In this document: piece after piece, positions 43,700 through 51,094 of the stretch | Layout: each line of letters opens with the position of its first letter | Numbering within the stretch: position 1 is the stretch's first letter | Assembly: GCF_030285665.1 (NCBI RefSeq) | Contig: NZ_CP127295.1 | Location: forward strand, 3,968,001-4,032,000 | Reading direction: 5' to 3' | DNA length: 64,000 nucleotides | Origin: Amycolatopsis mongoliensis | GTDB lineage: Bacteria; Actinomycetota; Actinomycetes; Mycobacteriales; Pseudonocardiaceae | Made by a program: the position numbers and the translations under genes | The notes under the pieces: generated by a model | The model's database searches: none | Seen by the model: only the letters and a program-made list of their open reading frames with translations | What the model was told of the DNA's origin: nothing

Positions 43700-43792
43700 T
43701 AGGGGGCGTGACCACAACCCTCGCCACCACACGCTCTCGCAGCCGCCGCCGCCCACAGGCACCGGCGAACCGCGGTGTGCCCGGCCCCCGCG

Positions 43793-43798
43793 TAAACT
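43793..43798 (+). promoter_or_regulatory. Possible second -10 element for sigR
   Basis: TAAACT lies 54 bp upstream of the TTG start. It fits a housekeeping-type -10, but no good -35 is seen at the proper distance. It would correspond to the proximal promoter known in Streptomyces. Confidence 0.35.
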
Positions 43799-43851
43799 CG
43801 ACGTCGCCGTATGCGCGCACGCGCATCGACGCCGAGCGGGAAGGGAACGGT

Positions 43852-44475
43852 TTGCCGAGCACGCAGAACCCAGCGTCGGAAGAAGCGACCGAGGCCGAGC
43901 GCGCCGAGCGCTTCGAGCGGGACGCGATGCCGCTGCTCGACCAGCTGTACTCGGCCGCGATGCGGATGACCCGCAACCCCGCCGATGCCGAGGACCTGGT
44001 CCAGGAGACCTACCTGAAGGCGTACGCGGCCTTCGCGTCCTTCAAGGCGGGCACGAACCTCAAGGCGTGGATGTACCGCATCCTCACCAACACCTACATC
44101 AACGGTTACCGCAAGCGGCAGCGGCAGCCGGTGCAGCAGCCCACCGAGGAGATCACCGACTGGCAGATCGCCAAGGCGGAGAGCCACACCTCCAGCGGGC
44201 TGCGCTCGGCCGAGGTCGAGGCGATGGACAACCTGCCCGACACCGACGTGAAGGCCGCCCTGCAGAAGCTGCCCGAGGAGTTCCGGCTGGCCGTCTACCT
44301 GGCCGACGTCGAGGGCTTCGCTTACAAGGAGATCGCCGAGATCATGGACACGCCCATCGGCACCGTGATGTCCCGCCTGCACCGCGGCCGCGCGCAGCTG
44401 CGCGACCTGCTCGCCGACGTCGCCCGCGAGCGTGGCTTCGTCCGGGGTGCCAAGGAGGAGGTGGCGGGGCGATGA
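43852..44475 (+). CDS. sigR: RNA polymerase sigma factor SigR (SigH group, ECF)
   Basis: The short form has 207 residues from TTG behind GGGAAGGGAACGG. The frame extends 48 codons to GTG 43708 without stop, giving a possible 255-residue form. Region 2 reads [33 protein letters not shown] with the -10-recognition helix [22 protein letters not shown]. Region 4 is [44 protein letters not shown]. It directs the thiol-oxidative stress response. The anti-sigma gene rsrA overlaps by ATGA. A consensus SigR promoter lies upstream, as expected for positive feedback. Confidence 0.93.
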   Translation: MPSTQNPASEEATEAERAERFERDAMPLLDQLYSAAMRMTRNPADAEDLVQETYLKAYAAFASFKAGTNLKAWMYRILTNTYINGYRKRQRQPVQQPTEEITDWQIAKAESHTSSGLRSAEVEAMDNLPDTDVKAALQKLPEEFRLAVYLADVEGFAYKEIAEIMDTPIGTVMSRLHRGRAQLRDLLADVARERGFVRGAKEEVAGR

Positions 44476-44792
44476 ACGACATGTGCGAAGGCGCGTCGGA
44501 CAAGGTCCGCTGCGAAGAGGCGCTCGCCGACATCTACCTGCTGCTGGACCGCGAGTGCAGCCCCGAGCGGGACGCCGCGCTGCGCGCCCACATCGAGGAC
44601 TGCCCGCCGTGCCTCGAGGAGTACGGCATCGACGAGCACATCAAGCAGCTGCTGGCCCGCAAGTGCGGGGGCGACCACGCCCCGGCCGAGCTGAAGAGCC
44701 GGCTGCGGGCGTCGATCCGCCAGACCGTCGCCACGCGCGGCGGCCTCACCGTGGAACGCACCGAGATCACCCTCGAGCAGCGTTCCGAATAG
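44472..44792 (+). CDS. rsrA: Redox-sensing zinc anti-sigma factor RsrA
   Basis: The product has 106 residues. The ZAS motif H-x3-C-x2-C is HIEDCPPC (His40, Cys44, Cys47), with Cys14 as the likely fourth ligand; Cys5 and Cys29 are extra. In Streptomyces RsrA the matching cysteines form a disulfide under oxidative stress, zinc is lost and SigR is released. The C-terminal half is the sigma-binding helical part. It is co-transcribed with sigR. Confidence 0.92.
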   Translation: MNDMCEGASDKVRCEEALADIYLLLDRECSPERDAALRAHIEDCPPCLEEYGIDEHIKQLLARKCGGDHAPAELKSRLRASIRQTVATRGGLTVERTEITLEQRSE

Positions 44793-44803
44793 CGCCCGAG
44801 CAC

Positions 44804-44841
44804 GACGAAGGCCCCCGCGCAGGTGTGCGGGGGCCTTCGTC
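44804..44841. terminator. Bidirectional terminator between rsrA and the bL37 gene
   Basis: The 15-bp arms GACGAAGGCCCCCGC and GCGGGGGCCTTCGTC enclose an 8-nt loop. It lies 11 bp past rsrA and 17 bp past the stop of the small minus-strand gene. Confidence 0.75.
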
Positions 44842-44858
44842 ATGCCGGACGCCGGGAA

Positions 44859-44933
44859 TCAGGCGTTGGGCTTCTTGCCGTGGTTCGCGCCGTTCTTCTT
44901 CCGGTCGCGACGCTTGCGGGCGCGCTTCGACAT
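44859..44933 (-). CDS. Ribosomal protein bL37 (24 residues)
   Basis: A 25-codon frame from ATG, with GAGGAG at good distance, to TGA. The peptide starts MSKRARKRRDRKK and ends ANHGKKPNA, closely like the mycobacterial bL37 peptide (MAKRGRKKRDRK...ANHGKRPNA), a tiny basic protein found near the peptidyl transferase centre of actinobacterial 50S subunits. It is far too short for usual gene finders. The position next to rsrA agrees, from memory, with mycobacteria. Confidence 0.85.
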   Translation of the reverse strand: MSKRARKRRDRKKNGANHGKKPNA

Positions 44934-45032
44934 GTTCACTCCTCGTCGGCAAAGCTGGTCAACCTCTCAAGTGTGTCATGACGTCCCGTTCTGGTTGGAT
45001 GGGGTGGTCGGGCGAGCACGAGGAGGGTGTCG

Positions 45033-45245
45033 ATGGCCGAGATCAGGGCCGAAATGGTCGGCACCGTGCTCGAGGTCGTCGCGGAGCCGGGCGCCGCGCT
45101 GAACGCCGGCGACACCGTGCTGATCCTGGAGTCGATGAAGATGGAGCTGCCCGCCGTGAGCGAGAAGGCGGGCACGCTGACCAGCCTCGTCGTGGCCAAG
45201 GGGGACCGGGTCCAGCAGGGCGACGTCCTCGGGACGGTCGAGTAA
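45033..45245 (+). CDS. Biotin/lipoyl attachment domain protein (small BCCP-like)
   Basis: The product has 70 residues. ATG 45033 is chosen, six bases after AGGAGG; GTG 45027 is in frame but too close. The whole protein is one biotinyl domain: GTVLEVVAEPGAALNAGDTVLILESMKMELPA with the modified lysine in ESMKMEL, then GDRVQQGDVLGTVE. Its mycobacterial counterpart (TB7.3, Rv3221c) is also a free-standing biotinylated protein next to sigH-rshA and pdtaS. It may serve as carrier for an acyl-CoA carboxylase encoded elsewhere. Confidence 0.9.
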   Translation: MAEIRAEMVGTVLEVVAEPGAALNAGDTVLILESMKMELPAVSEKAGTLTSLVVAKGDRVQQGDVLGTVE

Positions 45246-45247
45246 CC

Positions 45248-46768
45248 GTGTCCACGCTCGCCGAACTGCTCGCCGACAACACCGGCCTCCCCGGGGAGGC
45301 CGCGGATCACCTGCAGACCGTCGTAGCGGAGTGGCAGCTGCTGGCCGACCTGTCGTTCGCCGACTTCCTGCTCTGGGTCCCGGTGACCGAGGAACTGCAG
45401 CCGGACGGCGGCGACTTCGTCTGCGTCGCGCACGCGCGGCCGACGACGGCGCCCACCGCGCACCCCGAAGACGTCGTCGGCACGCGGTTCACGGTCGAGG
45501 AGCACCCGCAGCTGGCGAAGGCCATGCGCGAGGCGCGGATCTGCCGCGAGGAGGACCCGCACTGGTACCGCGACCTGCCGATGCGGCGCGAGGCGATCCC
45601 GGTGCGGTTCCACGACGACGTCATCGCCGTGATGAGCCGCGAGACCAACCTGGCCGCACCGCGCGTGCCTTCGCCGTTGGAGATCGCCTACCTGGGCAGC
45701 GCCGGCGACCTGTGCCAGATGATCGTCGACGGCACGTTCCCGCCGAGCGGGACCAACGCGACCGACACGCACACCTCGCCGCGGGTGGGGGACGGGCTGA
45801 TCCGGCTCGACTCCAGCGGCACCGTCGTGTTCGCCAGCCCGAACGGCCTGTCCGCCTACCACCGGATGGGGCACGAGTCCGACCTGGTCGGCACCCGGCT
45901 GGCGCCGCTGACGCGGTCGCTGATCCGCGACCCGTTCGACGCGACCGAGGTGTCGCACCGGATCATCGAGGCGCTCGACGGGAAGCCGTCGAGCCGCACG
46001 GAGGCCGACTCGCGGCGCGGCGCGGTGGTGCTGTTCCGCGCGCTGCCGCTGCGGCCGGCCGGGCAGGCGGCGGGCGCGCTGGTGCTGGTCCGCGACGTCA
46101 CCGAGGTCAAGCGCCGCGACCGCGCGTTGCTGTCGAAGGACGCGACGATCCGCGAGATCCACCACCGGGTGAAGAACAACCTGCAGACGGTGGCGGCGCT
46201 GCTGCGCCTGCAGTCCCGCCGGACGTCGTCGGAGGAGGCGCGGCTTGCGCTGGCGGAGTCGGTCCGCCGGGTGACGTCGATCGCGCTGGTGCACGAGGCG
46301 CTGTCGATCTCGGTGGACGAGCGCGTCGACCTCGACAAGCTGCTCGACAACGTGCTGCCGATGGTCGGCGAGGTGGCCACGCCGGAGTCGCAGGTCGGCC
46401 TGACGCGGAAGGGCTCGTTCGGGGTGGTGGTCGCGGAGATCGCGACGCCGCTGGTGATGGTGCTGGCCGAGTTGGTCCAGAACGCCATCGAGCACGCCTT
46501 CCCGGCGGGCCGGTCGGGCAAGGTCGAGCTGATCGTGGAGCGCTCGGCCCGCTGGCTGGACGTCGTCATCCGCGACAACGGGCGTGGCCTGCCGGCGGGG
46601 TTCTCGCTGGAGCGCTCGGACGGCCTGGGCCTGCAGATCGTGCGGACGCTGGTGGAGTCCGAGCTGCGGGGCTCGCTGTCGCTGCGGAAGGTGCGCGTGG
46701 AGGCGTCGTCGACCCGGGTGACGGGAACCGAAGCCGCGCTGCGCATCCCTCTTTCGAGGCGCTTGTAG
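45248..46768 (+). CDS. pdtaS: Sensor histidine kinase PdtaS
   Basis: The product has 506 residues from a GTG two bases after the biotin-protein stop. A GAF domain (about 1-160), a PAS domain (GDGLIRLDSSGTVVFASPNGLSAYHRMG), and an HisKA_2 box with the phosphoacceptor His in IREIHHRVKNNLQTVAALLR follow in order. The HATPase domain has LAELVQNAIEHAF, IRDNGRGLP and DGLGLQIVRTL. In mycobacteria it signals to PdtaR, an antiterminator with an ANTAR domain, and senses copper, nitric oxide and zinc stress. No membrane segment is visible, so it is a soluble kinase. PdtaR is not in the window. Confidence 0.9.
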   Translation: MSTLAELLADNTGLPGEAADHLQTVVAEWQLLADLSFADFLLWVPVTEELQPDGGDFVCVAHARPTTAPTAHPEDVVGTRFTVEEHPQLAKAMREARICREEDPHWYRDLPMRREAIPVRFHDDVIAVMSRETNLAAPRVPSPLEIAYLGSAGDLCQMIVDGTFPPSGTNATDTHTSPRVGDGLIRLDSSGTVVFASPNGLSAYHRMGHESDLVGTRLAPLTRSLIRDPFDATEVSHRIIEALDGKPSSRTEADSRRGAVVLFRALPLRPAGQAAGALVLVRDVTEVKRRDRALLSKDATIREIHHRVKNNLQTVAALLRLQSRRTSSEEARLALAESVRRVTSIALVHEALSISVDERVDLDKLLDNVLPMVGEVATPESQVGLTRKGSFGVVVAEIATPLVMVLAELVQNAIEHAFPAGRSGKVELIVERSARWLDVVIRDNGRGLPAGFSLERSDGLGLQIVRTLVESELRGSLSLRKVRVEASSTRVTGTEAALRIPLSRRL

Positions 46769-47082
46769 ACAGTCGCGTTTGGACTTGATCACCGCCGGGA
46801 ATCTCCGTCTCGGCGGACGTGATCGGGTGCGGATCGCGGCGGGAACCCCCACACGTTGAAGGCCCGGCACGTGGTGCTCGTGTGCCGGGCCGTTCAACGT
46901 TCGCGGGAGGACTTGAAGTCCTGGTGAGGTTTCAGCGCACCCGTTGCCGGGTGGTTTCGCCTCGGTTGTTAAACTTGAGCCGGGTAGGTATCACCCCAGA
47001 CGGTCTGGACACAACAGTGCCAGCCCGGGCGAATTACCTGTTCGGTTCGGGTGTAGCTTGATGCTGTGTAGCTGAATGAAAG
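46769..47082. other. Spacer between pdtaS and whiB1
   Basis: About 310 bp without a gene. Besides the pdtaS terminator it holds a promoter-like TTGTTA (46966-46971), 17-bp spacer and TATCAC (46989-46994) on the plus strand, which points into the 3' end of whiB1 with no plus-strand gene behind it. A small or antisense RNA is possible. Confidence 0.4.
46853..46900 (+). terminator. Terminator hairpin of pdtaS
   Basis: ACGTTGAAGGCCCGGCAC pairs with GTGCCGGGCC-(G)-TTCAACGT, 18 bp with one bulged base, about 85 bp past the stop codon. Confidence 0.7.
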
Positions 47083-47337
47083 TCAGGCGTTGGTACGCGT
47101 GCCGATGTGCGTACGGCGGCGCTTGAGCGCGCGTCGCTCGTCCTCGCTCATGCCGCCCCACACGCCGGCGTCCTGCCCGCTGGCCAAAGCCCAGGCCAAG
47201 CAGTCGGAAGCGACGGTGCAGCGGTGGCACACGGCCTTCGCCTGAGCTACCTGCGACAGAGCAGGACCGCTGGTTCCCACCGGGAAGAACAGCTCGGGGT
47301 CCTCGTCTCGGCAGGCCGCGTCGTGGCGCCAGTCCAT
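47083..47337 (-). CDS. whiB1: WhiB-family iron-sulfur transcriptional regulator WhiB1
   Basis: The product has 84 residues starting MDWRHDAACRDEDPELFFP; GAAGGAG lies eight bases upstream, and an upstream ATG (MKELTN) is less likely. The four cluster cysteines are in DAACRD, AVCHRC and SDCLAW. The GVWGGMSEDERRALKRR turn and basic tail match WhiB1. It binds a [4Fe-4S] cluster, associates with the sigma factor and responds to nitric oxide; it is essential in mycobacteria. A CRP-type site lies about 75 bp upstream. Confidence 0.93.
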   Translation of the reverse strand: MDWRHDAACRDEDPELFFPVGTSGPALSQVAQAKAVCHRCTVASDCLAWALASGQDAGVWGGMSEDERRALKRRRTHIGTRTNA

Positions 47338-47409
47338 GTTCGTGAGCTCCTTCATATGGCGCGGGAGGGCCGCGCCACAGTCGTCATGGCGGTCGTGTTT
47401 TTGGGTGCT

Positions 47410-47425
47410 TGTGAATGCTTTCACG
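47410..47425 (-). promoter_or_regulatory. CRP-type binding site upstream of whiB1
   Basis: TGTGA-ATGCTT-TCACG fits the CRP consensus TGTGA-N6-TCACA with one mismatch. It is nested in a longer inverted repeat with GTGCTT and AAGCAC arms (47405-47431). The whiB1 promoter of M. tuberculosis is known to be controlled by cAMP receptor protein. Confidence 0.6.
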
Positions 47426-47610
47426 AAGCACCGCTTTCGACAAGGGTTTCTTGAAGATCGGTGAGTCAGGTCACCCGGCTGAGCGACCCCTCTGACCTGC
47501 GGTTTCTCTCCGAAACAACCCTCCGAAGGGAAGGCTGATGCGCTGAGTGGAGCTTCTGCGTCGACGAACGGCAGATTGCACTTTGCCGCAGGCGATCAGC
47601 GGTCCCGTCG

Positions 47611-48537
47611 TCACACGATTACCCTGAGTGCGTTCGGGACGCTGAAGAATTCCACCCTGGTCCGCTGGCCGACGAGGTCGCCGTCCACCTGGAAGTTTAC
47701 CGGTTCAGCTGCGTCTATGCGGATCATCGGCAGGTCGTCGTGACGCACGAGACGTTTGCCCTTCTGGTTGCTCTTCGTAGCCAAAGCACGCCGTACATGC
47801 TTGAACACGGTGGGCAACCCCAGACCGTTCAACGCGAACAGGCCCAGTCCCGTCTCGAACGAGCAACCCGGGTTGAGGTGGATCGGACGCTCGCCCAGGT
47901 AGCTCCACGGATCGGTGTTCGACACGAAAGCGGTCAGCGCTTCGGTGGGTTCTTCACCCGGGACGCGGATGGTCAGGGCCGGCCGGCCCAGCGGCGGCCG
48001 GAAGTAGGAGCGGACGGCGGCCCTCAGGTAGAGGCCCGCGGTCGTCTGCTTGCCGCGGCGCTTCGCGACCCGGCCGACGACGTCGGCGTCCCAGCCGAGC
48101 CCGGAGTTGAAGGTGAACCAGTGCCCGTCGGCCAGGCCGAGCCCGACCCGGCGCGAGCGGTCGTTCTCCAGCGCGTTGAGCAGCTGGTGGGTGGCCTCGA
48201 CGGGATCCGCGGAGATGCCGAGGGCGCGCGCGAACACGTTGGCCGAGCCACCGGGCACGACGCCCAGCGCGGGCACCGGCCCGATCTCGGCCGGGTCACC
48301 GTCGGCGTCCGCCAGCAGGCCGTTGACGACCTCGTTGACCGTGCCGTCGCCGCCGTGCGCCACCACCAGGTCGATCCCGTCCCGCGCGGCCGAGCGCGCC
48401 ACGGCCATCGCGTGCCCGCGGTAGTCCGTTTCGACCACGTCGAGCTTCACCTGGCTGGCGAGCGCGTGCGCCAGGACGTCCCGGCCACCGGCGGTGGTCG
48501 AGGTGGCCTGGGGGTTCACGACGAGGATTGCGCGCAC
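47611..48537 (-). CDS. Diacylglycerol/lipid kinase (DagK family)
   Basis: The product has 308 residues. GTG 48537 is chosen: TACCCT lies six bases upstream, giving a leaderless mRNA, and the protein starts VRAILVVNPQATST as in DagK proteins. The nucleotide loop VVAHGGDGTVNEVVNGL and VVPGGSANVFARAL are diagnostic. The C-terminal beta domain (VNFQVDGDLVGQRTRVEFF) completes the fold. It phosphorylates diacylglycerol or a related lipid at the membrane. The neighbour of whiB1 in mycobacteria is similar (Rv3218). Confidence 0.88.
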   Translation of the reverse strand: MRAILVVNPQATSTTAGGRDVLAHALASQVKLDVVETDYRGHAMAVARSAARDGIDLVVAHGGDGTVNEVVNGLLADADGDPAEIGPVPALGVVPGGSANVFARALGISADPVEATHQLLNALENDRSRRVGLGLADGHWFTFNSGLGWDADVVGRVAKRRGKQTTAGLYLRAAVRSYFRPPLGRPALTIRVPGEEPTEALTAFVSNTDPWSYLGERPIHLNPGCSFETGLGLFALNGLGLPTVFKHVRRALATKSNQKGKRLVRHDDLPMIRIDAAEPVNFQVDGDLVGQRTRVEFFSVPNALRVIV

Positions 48538-48871
48538 TACCGCAGGGTAGGTGACACCCACCGCCCCGAGAACCTCTCGACGGCGCAAGGTGACCGGAAG
48601 CACCGGCCTTGGCAACCCTCCGAACAGCACCTGTGACCCTGTGCCGGGCGGCCCTCCTTCGCGTGCGAGTGTCCGCTCGTCGTGACAAGTGCACCCGGGC
48701 CGACCGCCCGCTCATCGACGACACCTGAATTCTCAGCGCCCGGGCGGTCCCGCGAAAACGGCCGACCGGGTGGCATACGATCGAATCAGCTCACGCACGG
48801 TGACCCGCCCTGGTCGAGTCCACTGTGCTCACGCAAAGCACCTCGCCAAGTCCCTTCGGAAGGCAGCCGCT
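48538..48871. other. Divergent promoter spacer
   Basis: About 330 bp. A -10 for the minus-strand lipid kinase is at 48544-48549 and a possible plus-strand -10 TACGAT is at 48776-48781. No convincing gene; a plus-strand frame through most of it is only an upstream extension. Confidence 0.5.
48544..48549 (-). promoter_or_regulatory. -10 element of the lipid kinase gene (leaderless transcript)
   Basis: TACCCT on the minus strand, with six bases between it and GTG 48537. No Shine-Dalgarno precedes the GTG. Confidence 0.45.
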
Positions 48872-49342
48872 GTGAAGCTCTCGCCCGCTCCCCGTGAGGT
48901 CCGGCTGGCCGGCGTCGTCACCGCGGTGCCGTCGCTCGCCCTGCTGGTGTTCGGGGTGGTCGTGCTGGTGAACGGCCTGGGCGAGCCGGCGCGGCCCGGC
49001 AACAACGTCTACGTCGAGTCCGGCACGTTCATCGTCGTGGCGCTGGCGTTCCTGGCCGCGTCGGCCGGGCTGGTCCTGGGGCAGACGTGGGCGCGCTCGC
49101 CCGGCGTGGTGATCGCGCTGATCGTGGTCGGTCTCGGCTGGTACCTGCTCGGCCCGTCGGGCGAGCCGGCGTGGGGCGTGCCGGTCGCGCTGTTCGGCAT
49201 CGCCGCGCTGGTGCTGCTGTTCCGCCGGCCGTCGCGGGCCTGGGCGCTGGGCCTGCGCGAAGGCGAGACCGAGACGGAAGCGGCCGAACGCGGCGGGCTG
49301 GCCGGCCGCCGCGCCGAGCGCGAAGGTCACGACGAGGACTGA
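48872..49342 (+). CDS. Small multi-pass membrane protein, function unknown
   Basis: The product has 156 residues from GTG behind GGAAGGC. It has four hydrophobic segments: VVTAVPSLALLVFGVVVLVN, GTFIVVALAFLAASAGLVLG, PGVVIALIVVGLGWYLLG, and WGVPVALFGIAALVLLF. A cytoplasmic acidic/basic tail (GLREGETETEAAERGG...) ends the protein. Similar small membrane proteins occur beside lipid kinases in actinomycetes, but I know no function. A palindromic repeat follows the stop. Confidence 0.7.
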   Translation: MKLSPAPREVRLAGVVTAVPSLALLVFGVVVLVNGLGEPARPGNNVYVESGTFIVVALAFLAASAGLVLGQTWARSPGVVIALIVVGLGWYLLGPSGEPAWGVPVALFGIAALVLLFRRPSRAWALGLREGETETEAAERGGLAGRRAEREGHDED

Positions 49343-49347
49343 GCCCG

Positions 49348-49466
49348 GATCTCACGTGATCAGGCCCGTGACCCGCGTGCTCGAAGCCGTAACTCGCGTG
49401 ATTGAGGCCGGAACTCGCGAGATCCGGCTCTGATCACGCGAGTCACGGCTCCGATCACGTGAGTTA
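49348..49466. repeat. Long palindromic intergenic repeat (CTCACGTGATC family)
   Basis: CTCACGTGATC (49351-49361) at one end is inverted at the other (GATCACGTGAG, 49453-49463), with CCGTGAC / GTCACGG pairing inside. Internal variants (AACTCGCGTGATTGAGGCCGG, GGAACTCGCGAGATCCGG) show it is built from several degenerate copies of one unit. It lies between convergent genes. Confidence 0.65.
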
Positions 49467-49946
49467 CGCCTGGGCGGCCAGGTCTCGCAGGGGGTCGTCG
49501 GTGAGGCGGTTGACCGTCCACTCGTCCATCGGGACCGCGCCGAGGGCCTTGTAGAACTCCGTCGCCGGGTTCCAGTCCAGCACCGACCACTCGAGCCGGC
49601 CGTAGCCGTTCGCGACGCACTCCGCCGCGAGCGCCGCCAGCAGGGCCTTGCCCAGGCCGGACCCGCGGTGCGCCGGGCGGACGAACAGGTCCTCCAGGTA
49701 GATCCCGTGCACGCCGCGCCACGTCGAGAAGTTCAGGAACCACACCGCGAAGCCGACGACCTCGCCGTCCACTTCGGCCACGTGCCCGAACAGCTTCGGC
49801 GCGTCGCCGAACAGCGCCTCGCGCAACTGCGGCGCCGTCAGGTGGCACTCGTCCGGTGCGCGTTCGTACTCGGCCAGGTCGTAGGCGAGCCGGACGGCCG
49901 CCTCGACGTCGTCGGGCCGGATCCGGCGGATGCGGTCGTCGGGCAC
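49464..49946 (-). CDS. GNAT-family N-acetyltransferase
   Basis: The product has 160 residues from GTG behind TGGAGGACTGAC. Motifs: IRRIRPDDVEAAVRLAYDLAEYE, FAVWFLNFSTWRGVHGIYLEDLFVRP, the acetyl-CoA loop RGSGLGKALLAALA, and RLEWSVLDWNPATEFYKALGA. It is most like the diamine (spermidine/spermine-type) N-acetyltransferase branch, which has W-NF-T and YLEDL motifs. It lies one base after the stop of the phosphatase gene and is co-transcribed with it. Confidence 0.85.
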   Translation of the reverse strand: MPDDRIRRIRPDDVEAAVRLAYDLAEYERAPDECHLTAPQLREALFGDAPKLFGHVAEVDGEVVGFAVWFLNFSTWRGVHGIYLEDLFVRPAHRGSGLGKALLAALAAECVANGYGRLEWSVLDWNPATEFYKALGAVPMDEWTVNRLTDDPLRDLAAQA

Positions 49947-49947
49947 G

Positions 49948-50538
49948 TCAGTCCTCCAGGGCGGGCGGCAGGTTGAGGTGTTCGATCTGGGGTTCGCCGC
50001 GCTCGTCGCCGAGCACCGCGATGCCGGCCGCGTCGAGTCCGAAGTGGACGCCGGACGTCGCCGGCAGGCCGAGCCAGCGGGCCACCAGCACACGGCTGAA
50101 GTGCCCGTGCCCGACCAGGATCACGTCGCCGGCCTCGATGTCGGCGCGGGCGCGAGCCAGCACGCGGTCCGCGCGGCCGGAGACGTCCGAGACGCTTTCG
50201 CCGCCGGGGATCGGGTGGGTCCAGACCGTCCAGCCCGGCACGGTTTCGCGGATCTTCGGCGTGCTGATGCCTTCGTACTCGCCGTAGTCCCACTCGGAGA
50301 GGTCCTCGGTGACCTCGTCGACGCGCAGGCCGGCCAGCGCGGCCGTCCGCAGCGCCCGTTCGCGCGGGCTCGACAGCACGAGCGACGGCCCGCCGACGAG
50401 GCTCCGGAGCGTGCCGCCCGCGGCCAGTGCCTGGCCTTCCCCGGCCGGCGTCAGCGGGATGTCGGTGCGGCCGGTGTGCCGCCCGTTCACCGACCATTCG
50501 GTCTGGCCGTGCCGGAGGAGGAAGAGACGGTTAGCCAC
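49948..50538 (-). CDS. Histidine phosphatase superfamily protein (phosphoglycerate mutase-like)
   Basis: The product has 196 residues. The catalytic RHG motif is in LFLLRHGQTEWSVNGRHTG; the second His is in VILVGHGHFSRVLVA; other phosphate-pocket residues are in SSPRERALRTAALAG and LSEWDYGEYEG. The mycobacterial homologue Rv3214 (Gpm2), at the same place relative to whiB1, was shown to be an acid phosphatase rather than a mutase. A small-phosphoester phosphatase is therefore likely. Confidence 0.88.
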   Translation of the reverse strand: MANRLFLLRHGQTEWSVNGRHTGRTDIPLTPAGEGQALAAGGTLRSLVGGPSLVLSSPRERALRTAALAGLRVDEVTEDLSEWDYGEYEGISTPKIRETVPGWTVWTHPIPGGESVSDVSGRADRVLARARADIEAGDVILVGHGHFSRVLVARWLGLPATSGVHFGLDAAGIAVLGDERGEPQIEHLNLPPALED

Positions 50539-50621
50539 ACGGGCGAATATATCCGGGGGTTTGCGCGGCGGCTGGGCGTCTGCTTTGCTACTGACCGGTA
50601 GCTTAGTGCAAGGAGACCTCC

Positions 50622-51094
50622 ATGTCCGACACGCCGACGTTCGCGCTGTGGCACAAGCTGGCCGCCAAGCCGGGCGGTAAACAGCTGTTCAGTGCCGCGA
50701 TGTGCCTGCGTGTGCCGTACTTCCGCACGGTGCTGCCCTCGGTGCGCGAGCTGCGGCCGGGGCACTGCGAGGTCACCGCGCCGAAGTGGTGGGGTGTTTA
50801 CAACCACATCGGCACGTTCCACGCGATCGCCGCCTGCAACCTCGCCGAGATCGCGATGGGCATGCTCGCCGAGGCGACGGTTCCCCCGACGCACCGCTGG
50901 CTGCCGAAGGGCATGAACGTCCAGTACGTCGCGAAGGCCGAGACGGGCCTGCGCGCGGTCGCGTCGCTGCCGGGCTGCCGGAGTTCGGCGACGAGGGTTT
51001 CGAGCTCGAGGTCCCGGTGACCATTTCGGACAAGAACGGCAAGCCGGTGGTCACCGGGACGATCACCACCTGGGTGACGCCGAAGAAGCGTTAG
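50622..51094 (+). pseudogene. DUF4442/PaaI-type hotdog protein gene with an 8-bp tandem duplication frameshift
   Basis: The first frame (MSDTPTFALWHKLAAKPGG ... VAKAETGLRAVASLP) is joined, after a shift, to a second frame (EFGDEGFELEVPVTIS ... TTWVTPKKR) that ends at 51094. The sequence GCTGCCGG occurs twice in tandem at 50966-50973 and 50974-50981. Removing one copy restores one 154-residue frame with the normal domain (KWWGVYNHIGTFHAIAACNLAEIAMGML). As read, the first frame ends at 51020 in a foreign tail. A strong AAGGAGA precedes the ATG. The intact protein would be a thioesterase-like hotdog protein. Confidence 0.85.
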
